Shown here: positions 8,813-16,311 of the stretch, piece after piece
How positions within the stretch are numbered: the first letter of the stretch is position 1
Layout of the letters: the number at the start of each line of letters is the position of its first letter
Assembly: GCF_014698835.1 (NCBI RefSeq)
Contig: NZ_JACJTU010000035.1
Coordinates: 18,528-82,527 of the forward strand
Length of the DNA stretch: 64,000 bases
Direction of reading: 5' to 3'
Source: Nostoc paludosum FACHB-159
GTDB taxonomy: Bacteria > Cyanobacteriota > Cyanobacteriia > Cyanobacteriales > Nostocaceae
The notes under the pieces: generated by a model
What the model saw: the letters and a program-made list of their open reading frames with translations, nothing else
What the model was told of the DNA's origin: nothing
Databases searched by the model: none
Translations under genes and position numbers: made by a program

Positions 8813-8845
8813 TTTGCTTAATCGCAAAAATAGCGATTAAGCAAA
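8813..8845. repeat. Perfect 13-bp hairpin about 0.9 kb upstream of hetR
   Basis: TTTGCTTAATCGC (8813-8825) pairs with GCGATTAAGCAAA (8833-8845) across a 7-nt loop AAAAATA. There is no adjacent T-run on either strand, so it is not a standard terminator. It may be an operator, a small-RNA end or a cruciform site. Confidence 0.8.
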
Positions 8846-9281
8846 AATATGATAAAATATTTTGGACTAAATTAGATATTTTTTGAGATTTTTCTGCTAC
8901 TTAAATTATATTTTTTTGATGAAAGTATTTTAAATTTTTATAATTTATGGGAGCCAACAAAGGAGAATAAGACTCCAAAAACAGAGGTTAAAGTTCAAGT
9001 CAAAAGTCCAAAAAACCGGAATTTTAACTTTTGATTGCGAACAAACTTTAGAAAGACAAATATAACAATTAGCTTTGATTTTTGAAATTATTTATGTGGT
9101 ACACGAACCGCAGCCCAAGCGCCATAGGCAGCGAGTGGCTACAGAAGCGATTAACCCTTGTTTTTATGGAATTTAGGGAATAAGAAATCAGCTTTTTTAA
9201 ATTGAAGGCGAGTTTTTCACCCAATCAAATAAAAATCCTATATCAAAATTGTGTAAGTCCTAATAAATGTGGAACAGTTTA

Positions 9282-9412
9282 GAGGATGTTTTCAAAGGCT
9301 GGTGTATTAACAACTTCAAATCGCCTTTACCGCCATGCTTGTTGAAAAGCTAGAACTTTGGGAAGGCCTTTTCCCGCTGAAAAAGCAGAACAGTAGACTT
9401 TTCAAACATCTG
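9282..9412. mobile_element. Degenerate MITE-like element flanked by TTA
   Basis: The left end GAGGATGTTTTCAAAG and right end CTTTTCAAACATCTG are imperfect inverted repeats, and TTA flanks both sides. The left end matches the end of the larger element at 55961-56302 (GAGGATGTTTGAAAAG), which has the same TTA target duplication. It is about 131 bp long and non-coding. I infer an older copy of the same family. Confidence 0.55.
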
Positions 9413-9837
9413 TTAGTAGCTTTTTGGCAGGCGATCGCTCACTATATTCATGTAGCGACAATAATCTGCCAAGCTGAAAAACAACTCATACCATCTTAGA
9501 TTTGAGATTTGGAATTTTAGATTGGGAATCGCTTTCGTGTGTCTGGGTTTTGTAAATCTATTTGTCACAAACATTGTTCAAATTGGCATTAGTCTAGACA
9601 TTGGTGTTAGTATTCCAAAACGTGTTGCAATCGTCTCAACTCCTTGCAAATATTGTCTACATAGGCAAGTAATCATGCTCAATTCCTTGAGTCAGTCCTA
9701 CTCACACTGCTCATATATACGTGTTTTCCTATCTGCATCAGGCTAAATCTCTAAAAATGCAAAAGGAGTGGGGAAAAGAGGTAGCGGGCAGGGGAGAAAG
9801 AGTGTTTCCCCCCAATACAAAAATCAATCTTCTCATG
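9413..9837. other. Non-coding stretch between mobile-element remnant and repeat pair
   Basis: AT-rich sequence with one HIP1 octamer near 9432. The open frames here have no codon or motif support. No gene is called. Confidence 0.5.
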
Positions 9838-9952
9838 CCCAATACTTCTCTACGAGAGGCTGCGCCAACGACTACGCTCAGGACAAGCTCAGTACAAGTG
9901 CCCAATACTTCTCTACGAGAGGCTGCGCCAACGGCTGCGCTCAGTACAAGTG
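9838..9952. repeat. Tandem pair of a dispersed GC-rich repeat
   Basis: Two copies (9838-9900 and 9901-9952) begin CCCAATACTTCTCTACGAG and end CAGTACAAGTG. The first carries an extra 11 bases (GACAAGCTCAG). The internal CTCTACGAGAGGCTGCGCCAACG segment is typical of dispersed Nostocales repeats. The sequence is open in several frames only because it is repetitive. Confidence 0.85.
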
Positions 9953-10025
9953 CCCAATGCCCTATTTTCAAGGCAGGTCTAGTCAACCGTCAACGGGCAA
10001 CATTGTTTGAGTCAGTATGCAAGCG

Positions 10026-10060
10026 AAAATGTGATGGTAGCTACTTTAGCTACCATCACA
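10026..10060 (-). terminator. Rho-independent terminator of the EamA fusion gene
   Basis: TGTGATGGTAGCTA (10030-10043) and TAGCTACCATCACA (10047-10060) form a perfect 14-bp stem with a 3-nt loop. On the minus strand it is followed by TTTTCGCTT. It lies 24 bp after the stop codon of the gene at 10084-12552. Confidence 0.85.
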
Positions 10061-10083
10061 CCTGGGCTGGTTGAACTAGTCAT

Positions 10084-12552
10084 TTAATTGGCGGGAGTAG
10101 AGGGTTTAACTTGGTTTCGCATTGTTTCAAAGCTAAAAGCAGCCGCGCCAAAAGTTACTAACAATACTCCTAGAATTTGTACGATATCTAAATTCTCTTG
10201 AATGATTAACCCAGCGAAAATCACAGTTAAAACTGGGATGCTACCACCGATGAGGGCTGAACGTGAGGCACCTAATTTAGTAATTCCGGCATTGTTGAGC
10301 AAATAGCCAGAAAGAGTCAACACGCCTAAAATAAATGCGCTTAAAATCAGTTCCAGCATTTTTGTGGGGTCAATTAGCAAGTTCCAATTGCTTGGTAAAG
10401 GTAACATTAAGCAAATAAAGCTCAACACCAACATGGTGGCGAAGTTAATTAAAGTAAAAGTTACCGGATGTAGTTTACTAGCACAGACCCGCGTCAGAAT
10501 TATGTAAGCAGCAAAAGCTACGCCAGAAATAATGGCGGCGCTGCTTCCTAGTGAAGTATTACCAATACCTGTACTAGAAGAAGTTCCTAAAACCAATAAT
10601 TCACCGCAGCAAATTGCTGCGATCGCTCCTATACGAAAGATGGTGGGCCGATCGCGAAATAGAAACCACGAAAATAAACCCGTAACCATTGGATAGATAA
10701 AGAAAAGTGCGATCGCAATTCCCGTAGGAACTTGAGCAATAGCAATATAAATTAGCACTTGAGACAAAAATAAAAAGCACCCACTGACAATTGACAACAC
10801 CAAAATCTGCTTTGTAGCTGCATTCGTAGGTGTGGGATTCCCTCGCACTGAATTAATCAAGTTTTCCAAATCTTGCCATAGTGTGGGATGCAGTATAGGC
10901 GACAACAGTACCATCAGTGGTACTACCACCATAAACCGCATGGTCAAAATTAAGAAAGTATTGCCTAAAGTCGGTGGTAGCAACCGTTCTACCTCTAATA
11001 CACCGAAAATCTGGGAACCTTCGTGGAAAATCACCTTAATGGCTACGTTGTAAAGCGAAGATATGACTGTGGACAACACAATCAGTAGAAAACCGACTTG
11101 GATTGTGGATGAACCTGAGGAACTGCGCGATCGCCTTGTCGAAGTTTTTGCTTCTTTCGGTGGCTCTAGTGCAGTCACAGGTGTGGGTTTAGCTCTCGTC
11201 TGTGGCACACTTTTGCGGAGAACAGAAGCTAGTTCGGGAGCATTAATTTTTAGTGACGGTTGTGTTGGTTGCTCCTGTGGAGTTGATGTATCAGCGGGTT
11301 CTGATGAAGTTTCGCTTTCGGAGGAGTCGTTGCTGAGAAAAGAAATTGGCTCAGTGGCTTTTTCCTGTGGTGGTGGAACTGGCTGTTCGTTTTGGGAGGA
11401 GTCGTTGCTGAGAAAAGAAATTGGCTCAGTGACGTTTTCTTGTGGCGGTGGAACTATAACAGCAGGCTGTGGTGGAGTTTCACTTTGAGACAAATCGTTG
11501 CTGATAACAGAAATTGGCTCAGCAGCGTTTTCCTTTGGTGGTGGAACTATAACAGCAGGCTGTAGTTGAGTTTCGTTTGCTGGTGGAACTATAACAGCAG
11601 GCTGTAGCCGAGTTTCATTTGGCGGTGGAACTATAGCAGCAGGCTGTGAAGGAGTTTCACTTTGAGAGGAGTCGTTGCTGACAACAAAAATTCGCTCAAC
11701 GATCTTTTCCTGTGGTGGAGTTTGATTTTCGGAGGAGTCGTTGCTGATGGCTTTTTCTTCAACAGCAGCAGACTGCGATCGCGTTTCGGTTTGGGAAAAT
11801 TGATTAGCGATGGTAGAAGTTGGCTCAGGGGAGTTTGTGACGACTACTTCCCCAAACTCAGGGGATGTCTCCAAAAAAGCGTTCTTCTCTGGTTCCGTCA
11901 GCTGCAAAACAGTGGGTGTACCTGTTGTTGGTGGTTTGCGCGAACTTTCTTCTATAGTTTTTTCTAGTTGTCCGTGCAAGCGATTTACAAATTCTGTCAA
12001 AATCGCTTCCCCTTGCTGCTGTTGGCTGTACATCCGTGACAGCTGTTGGGAAAGATTACTTTGATAATTCTTTAATTCTTGTTGCAGCGAATTAAATGTG
12101 ATAGTAACCGTGTCATCAAGACTGTCAAACATGTGTTCGACTTTTTCATTGATTTCACTCACTACATTGCTGCTCACTTCAGCGGATTTCAGTGCAGCTT
12201 GTTCGTAAGATTTACCTTCTATATTTTGCGTAGCTAAATTTGCCAGAGAGGATTGCAGTTGCGAAGATATATGCTTTGCCAGAACTTCTGCCAACTGACG
12301 AATTAATACTTGCTGCTCAGTAATTTGCCGTACTTGCTGTAAATGCTCTTTTTCTTCTTGCAAGCTTTGAATATCATCAGATAACCGATTTTTTTCTGCT
12401 TGAAGCCGCTTGATGTCTTCTTGCAAGGCTCTGAGGACGTTCTGCTGGAGATTTTCTAAGTCCTCAACTACAGCCCAAAGAGCATTTTCCGCAGCTCTAG
12501 AGAGTTCGCCTCTGACTCGCGGGTTTTCTGGTTGCTTCTCGAATCGCCCCAT
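10084..12552 (-). CDS. Coiled-coil protein fused to an EamA/DMT-family transporter
   Basis: The 822-residue protein has three parts. Residues 1-210 are helical and coiled-coil-like (LENLQQNVLRALQEDIKRL, then NRLSDDIQSLQEEKEHLQQV), with repeated Gln-rich heptads. Residues about 210-490 are a low-complexity Pro/Ser/Glu linker with imperfect repeats of the type PAVIVPPP...EPISFLSNDSS. Residues about 510-810 hold ten hydrophobic helices in two EamA halves (for example TGIAIALFFIYPMVTGLFSWF). EamA proteins usually have only about 300 residues, so the 500-residue cytoplasmic front is unusual. The substrate is unknown; amino acids or other metabolites are typical for the superfamily. It ends at a clear terminator. 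The linker repeats suggest growth by duplication. Confidence 0.8.
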   Translation of the reverse strand: MGRFEKQPENPRVRGELSRAAENALWAVVEDLENLQQNVLRALQEDIKRLQAEKNRLSDDIQSLQEEKEHLQQVRQITEQQVLIRQLAEVLAKHISSQLQSSLANLATQNIEGKSYEQAALKSAEVSSNVVSEINEKVEHMFDSLDDTVTITFNSLQQELKNYQSNLSQQLSRMYSQQQQGEAILTEFVNRLHGQLEKTIEESSRKPPTTGTPTVLQLTEPEKNAFLETSPEFGEVVVTNSPEPTSTIANQFSQTETRSQSAAVEEKAISNDSSENQTPPQEKIVERIFVVSNDSSQSETPSQPAAIVPPPNETRLQPAVIVPPANETQLQPAVIVPPPKENAAEPISVISNDLSQSETPPQPAVIVPPPQENVTEPISFLSNDSSQNEQPVPPPQEKATEPISFLSNDSSESETSSEPADTSTPQEQPTQPSLKINAPELASVLRKSVPQTRAKPTPVTALEPPKEAKTSTRRSRSSSGSSTIQVGFLLIVLSTVISSLYNVAIKVIFHEGSQIFGVLEVERLLPPTLGNTFLILTMRFMVVVPLMVLLSPILHPTLWQDLENLINSVRGNPTPTNAATKQILVLSIVSGCFLFLSQVLIYIAIAQVPTGIAIALFFIYPMVTGLFSWFLFRDRPTIFRIGAIAAICCGELLVLGTSSSTGIGNTSLGSSAAIISGVAFAAYIILTRVCASKLHPVTFTLINFATMLVLSFICLMLPLPSNWNLLIDPTKMLELILSAFILGVLTLSGYLLNNAGITKLGASRSALIGGSIPVLTVIFAGLIIQENLDIVQILGVLLVTFGAAAFSFETMRNQVKPSTPAN

Positions 12553-13236
12553 TAGCTTCTAACCTCTAACGCCTTGACAATAAAGCTGCTTCGCGCTGAC
12601 TTGATTGGCACTCATACTAATTTCCTGTATTTTGTCAGATAAATTAAAAATTTTAACAGCACTTCCGCATTTCGACGTAATTCTGTCACCCTAGACACAG
12701 GGTTTGCAAAGCATCAACCCTTGGTGGCAAATTATAAATCACGTCCTGTTGTGATTTGACGAAGCCAGAGATTGAGAAATCTAGCTCACCCCAAGTCAGC
12801 GCCACGGTTTTCGCCGGTCTCAGATTTGTCTGGAAATTCAAAATTACGATTTGCGTAAGTCCTATATTTATTGTTTTGGTGGCAATATTATTATCAAAGA
12901 CTTGCTCTTGAGTGCCTGATCGCCACAAATTTCTCTGACTTGCCAAACTAGCTGTAAATTTGTGTGGAATGTAACTTCAGTGACAGTTTACATCTCTAAT
13001 GGAGATTTAAAGTATCTTTCTGTGTAAATTCAAGGTTACGCGATTCCCTGCACAACATTCTAATAAATGAGCAGCAATTCTGCAAAAATGCCTTTTTTTG
13101 GTATTGTTGCAGTCTAGGTTTCATGCTGCGAGTCTTGTAGAGACATTGCAACGTCTTTACAACGATAAATCAAGGGTTTTAACCTCTAATCCACATAATG
13201 CGTAAATTGGTAAAGGTTAGAAAAATATTAATTTTT
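12553..13236. other. Intergenic region with dispersed-repeat fragments
   Basis: It contains TTTGCGTAAGTCCTA near 12850, a solo copy of the terminal repeat of the element at 51794-51883, and a partial copy of the GTAGAGAC...GTCTCTAC palindrome family at 13136-13160. A minus-strand open frame at 12686-12946 overlaps these and shows no family features, so I do not call it. Confidence 0.55.
13136..13160. repeat. Degenerate copy of the GTAGAGACGTTGCA palindrome family
   Basis: CTTGTAGAGACATTGCAACGTCTTTAC-type sequence is shortened and imperfect compared with copies at 17886, 32631, 45892 and 53827. Confidence 0.7.
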
Positions 13237-14538
13237 TTAAAGAAATAAAATCCGGGCGACGCTAAAGATGGCAGCGCTGAGGATTGCACTAACAGGGATT
13301 GTAATTAGCCATGCGGCAGCAATACCTTGTAGAGTTTTGAACTTAATCGATTTAATATCTTGCACCAATCCAATACCCACGACACCACCGACAAGGGCAT
13401 GGGAAGTGGAGACTGGCAAACCTAGCCGGGAGGCAATCAGGATCGTGGTAGCAGTAGCCAATTCTGCACAAAATCCACTGCTAGGTTGCAAAGAAATGAT
13501 GTTTTCGCCAATGGTGGCGATGACTTTCTTACCCCAGACAGCTAACCCCCCAACAATACCAGCACCGCCAAGAATTAAAATCCAAATAGGGATAGTGATA
13601 CTATCGGTAGGTACGCTGCCAGTGCGATGGATATAAACGATCGCAGCTAAAGGAGCGATCGCATTTCCAACATCATTAGAACCATGAGCAAAAGCCACAA
13701 AGCAAGCACTCAGCACCTGGAATCGGGCGAATAATTTTTCCAGGGGATTGGGGATTGGGGACTGGGGATTGGGGACTGGGGATTGGGGAGTCAAAAGTAG
13801 TTTTCCCTCATTTACCGCTTGTTCTAACTGTCGCCAGCTAATAATTGTGAGTCCAACTGCTGCTACAGCACCAGTTAAAATTGGAATGTCGTAAGTGGGT
13901 ATGTTTAAGCCAACTTGCTCAATTAAAAAAGTTGTCAGAGGTTGAGTTAGGGAAGGTAATACAATCACACCAAATATACCTATCAGTACAGTACTCAACC
14001 AGGGAATCCATTCTTGTAACTGCACTAATTGATTGGGTTGCTCTAAAATCCAGTGCTTAATTTGACTGTAGAATAAAGCTGCGATCGCACCACTAATTAC
14101 AGGCGTTAACACCCAGCCAATAGTAATCATGCCAATTGATGGCCAATCAATTGCATCTACTCCCAAAGCTACCCAACTAAAGCCAGCGATCGCACCAACA
14201 ACCGCGTGAGAAGATGACACTGGTAAACCGCGCGATGTGGCAATTTGCAACCACACACCACAAGAAACCAGCACCGTAGCCATTCCCACAACAAGTATTT
14301 CGGGTGTAGCAGCAAATAAACCAGGATTAGCAATTTTCGTTGCTAGAGTTTCCGTTACTTGATGTCCAAACAAGACAGCACCCGTAAACTCTAATACCCC
14401 AGCAATTATTAGTGCCTGTCTGAGAGTCACAGCTTTGGAACCTACAGAAGTTCCCATCGCGTTAGCAACATCATTTGCTCCGAGATTCCAGGCGACGTAG
14501 AAGGCTAGTAGGGCGACGAGAATTAGGGTGTAGAGCAT
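13237..14538 (-). CDS. Inorganic phosphate transporter, PiT family
   Basis: The 433-residue membrane protein carries the duplicated PHO4/PiT signatures: WNLGANDVANAMGTSVGSKA near the N-terminus and FAHGSNDVGNAIAPLAAIV near 285, plus two SSHAVVG/STSHALVGG motifs. About ten hydrophobic helices are evident. It would move phosphate across the inner membrane in symport with cations. The central loop (about 249-267) contains a Pro/Asn/Gln stretch encoded by a GGGGATT/GGGGACT heptamer repeat at 13743-13790, which is absent from normal PiT proteins and keeps the frame. The gene starts just after a G-rich repeat tract, so the promoter is not obvious. Confidence 0.93.
   Translation of the reverse strand: MLYTLILVALLAFYVAWNLGANDVANAMGTSVGSKAVTLRQALIIAGVLEFTGAVLFGHQVTETLATKIANPGLFAATPEILVVGMATVLVSCGVWLQIATSRGLPVSSSHAVVGAIAGFSWVALGVDAIDWPSIGMITIGWVLTPVISGAIAALFYSQIKHWILEQPNQLVQLQEWIPWLSTVLIGIFGVIVLPSLTQPLTTFLIEQVGLNIPTYDIPILTGAVAAVGLTIISWRQLEQAVNEGKLLLTPQSPVPNPQSPIPNPLEKLFARFQVLSACFVAFAHGSNDVGNAIAPLAAIVYIHRTGSVPTDSITIPIWILILGGAGIVGGLAVWGKKVIATIGENIISLQPSSGFCAELATATTILIASRLGLPVSTSHALVGGVVGIGLVQDIKSIKFKTLQGIAAAWLITIPVSAILSAAIFSVARILFL
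13743..13790. repeat. Heptamer tandem repeat inside the phosphate transporter gene
   Basis: GGGGATT and GGGGACT alternate across about 48 bases, encoding SPVPNPQSPIPNP on the minus strand. It lies in the cytoplasmic or periplasmic central loop between the two PHO4 halves. Confidence 0.85.
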
Positions 14539-14539
14539 A

Positions 14540-14612
14540 TGGGGCAGGGGGGCAGGGGGCAGAAGGCAGGGGGCAGGGGGCAGAAGGCAGAAGGCAGGGG
14601 GGCAGGGGGAAA
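14540..14612. repeat. GGGGCAG heptamer repeat tract
   Basis: Tandem GGGGGCA/GAAGGCA units immediately upstream of the phosphate transporter start. A C-rich tract of the complementary sense lies at 15008-15062, on the other side of the 21-bp array. Confidence 0.85.
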
Positions 14613-14675
14613 TAGAAAAAATCTGAGTAAATTGGATAATTTATTTTCTGGCAGTCGCTAAGAATGAACCTTTTA

Positions 14676-14977
14676 AATATCTGAGGTTCGTCGTTGAATA
14701 TCTGAGGTTTGTCGCTGAATATCTGAGGTTCGTCGCTGAATATCTGAGGTTCGTCGCTGAATATCTGAGGTTCGTCGTTGAATATCTGAGGTTCATCGCT
14801 GAATGTCTCAGGTTCGTCGCTGAATATCTGAGGTTCGTCGCTGAATGTCTGAGGTTCATCGTTGAATATCTCAGGTTCATCGTTGAATATCTCAGGTTCA
14901 TCGTTGAATATCTCAGGTTCATCGTTGAATATCTGAGCTTCATCGCCGAATATCTGAGCTTCATCGCTGAATATCTA
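14676..14977. repeat. 21-bp tandem array, 14 units plus a partial one
   Basis: The unit is AATATCTGAGGTTCGTCGCTG with a few variants (G/C at position 9, G/A in TTCGTCG/TTCATCG). Fourteen full units span 14676-14969 and a partial one ends at 14977. Because 21 is a multiple of three, the minus strand stays open and would read MNLRYSA-like heptads, but there is no start context or unique domain, so I regard this as a repeat, not a gene. Confidence 0.9.
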
Positions 14978-15007
14978 AACTTTAAACTTTTAGTTGTAAC
15001 ACCTCCC

Positions 15008-15062
15008 TATCTCCCTCCTGCCCCTCTGCCTCCTGCCTCCTGCCCCCTGCCCCCTGCCTCTC
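15008..15062. repeat. C-rich heptamer tract (CTGCCCC/CTGCCTC)
   Basis: Tandem CTGCCCC and CTGCCTC units, inverted in sense relative to the tract at 14540-14612. The two could pair across the 21-bp array. Confidence 0.8.
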
Positions 15063-15072
15063 CATCTCGCTT

Positions 15073-16167
15073 TTAGGGATAAATTAAGATTTTATAAGTT
15101 TCCGCCGTGGGTGCGATCGCCGCTTCCACAGCTGCTGATAAATCTTTTAATGGATAGCGATCGCTAATTAATGCTTTCACATCAATTCGCTGATTAAATA
15201 CAATATCAGCTGACAAATTCTGAAGTCGATAAGATGAACTGTAACTGCCCATTAAATCGATTTCCCGACGGTAGAGGATATTCGGGTTGATGGGAATTTC
15301 CAGTTCATCAGGAAATTCAGCGAAAAACAAGATTTTACCGCCTTTGCGGGTACAGTCAAGTGCTTGAAAGAAAGCTTTTTCACTGGGGACAGCAAGCAGG
15401 GTAACATCAACGCCTAGTCCACCAGTTAAGGCATGAATTTTGGCGGGTAAATCGGGATCACGAGCATCAAAAGCGGCCTGGGCACCAACATTCAATGCTT
15501 TTTCAATTCTAGAAGGCAGTAAATCAGTAGCGATCGCTTTTGCTCCGAAATACTTCACTAACATGATGAACATTAACCCAATTGGCCCTGCACCAGTAAC
15601 TAACACAGTTTGTCCTGGGGCAATTTGGGCTTTTTTCACTGCTTTCAAGCAACAGTTAGTGGGTTCGACAAAACTTGCTTCTTCAAAACTGATATTGTCA
15701 GGGATGGGAATTAACCCACCGTTTTGCACAATATGACCAGGAACTTTAACATAATCAGCGAAACCGCCGCCGCTAGCATTAAAGCCTGCGGTTGTAGAGA
15801 TGTTTTTGTAGACATCGCACATGGAAAAATTGTCATTTAGACAGTAGGCGCAACGCATACAAGGGATGTGGTGCATGACTGCTACGCGTTGTCCAACTTG
15901 CCAACCTTGGACTTGAGATCCTACTGCTGCGATCGTACCAGCCGTTTCATGTCCAAAAATCCGCGGCGGTTCGTATAACGGATACCGAATTTTTTTAATA
16001 TCTGACTGACATAAACCCACAACCCGCACCTGTACCAGCACTTCATCTGGTTCCAGGGTAGGAACTGGGATCTCTTCGTAAGACAGTTGATTAACGCCTC
16101 TAAATACCTGTGCTTTCACGTTGGTTTTTGCCCGCTCAACGATACTAGATGTAACATTAGTCGTCAA
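15073..16167 (-). CDS. Zinc-dependent medium-chain alcohol/polyol dehydrogenase
   Basis: The 364-residue protein has the MDR fold. The catalytic zinc region is present (VVGLCQSDIKK and FGHETAGTIAAVG), as are the four structural-zinc cysteines in CMRCAYCLNDNFSMC and the nucleotide-binding motif VLVTGAGPIGLMFI. The family oxidises alcohols, polyols such as sorbitol, or threonine with NAD(P). The substrate cannot be read from the sequence. The gene is divergent from the Ser/Thr kinase at 16312, with about 145 bp between them for both promoters. Confidence 0.88.
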   Translation of the reverse strand: MTTNVTSSIVERAKTNVKAQVFRGVNQLSYEEIPVPTLEPDEVLVQVRVVGLCQSDIKKIRYPLYEPPRIFGHETAGTIAAVGSQVQGWQVGQRVAVMHHIPCMRCAYCLNDNFSMCDVYKNISTTAGFNASGGGFADYVKVPGHIVQNGGLIPIPDNISFEEASFVEPTNCCLKAVKKAQIAPGQTVLVTGAGPIGLMFIMLVKYFGAKAIATDLLPSRIEKALNVGAQAAFDARDPDLPAKIHALTGGLGVDVTLLAVPSEKAFFQALDCTRKGGKILFFAEFPDELEIPINPNILYRREIDLMGSYSSSYRLQNLSADIVFNQRIDVKALISDRYPLKDLSAAVEAAIAPTAETYKILIYP

Positions 16168-16311
16168 CGTTAGGCTATCAAGTTTGTAATTTTTGTGTCT
16201 TGGCTTGTTTTAAGCTTTATTCAGTAATAAAAATGCTCAACACTTGGCATCTGTAAGAGTGAAGTTAAAATACAGACATTCTTCATGGTAGGCGATCGCC
16301 TTTAAGCTTTT

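Larger units (their letters stand above)
7900..9281. other. Long hetR upstream region without recognisable genes
   Basis: About 1.4 kb of AT-rich DNA. No credible ORF was found. It holds the promoter-proximal inverted repeat described separately, an 8-bp stem AATTATCA (8687-8694)/TGATAATT (8703-8710), a 13-bp hairpin at 8813-8845, and a half-site GTGTAAGTCCTA near 9251 resembling the end of an element seen complete at 51794. Long untranslated leaders are known for hetR, so part of this is probably transcribed. Confidence 0.55.

Noticed and set aside
9522..10074. Several short open frames downstream of the hetR leader
   Set aside because: They run through the duplicated dispersed repeat at 9838-9952 in different frames and have no protein features.
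12686..12946. 86-codon minus-strand open frame
   Set aside because: It overlaps a mobile-element end (TTTGCGTAAGTCCTA) and shows no family features or start signal.
14641..14964. Open frame of MNLRYSA-like heptads on the minus strand
   Set aside because: It is the translation of a 21-bp tandem array, open only because the period is a multiple of three; no start signal or unique domain.
14676..14977. CRISPR-like regular repeats
   Set aside because: Units are directly adjacent with no spacers, and no cas genes are near. The same holds for 56303-56466.
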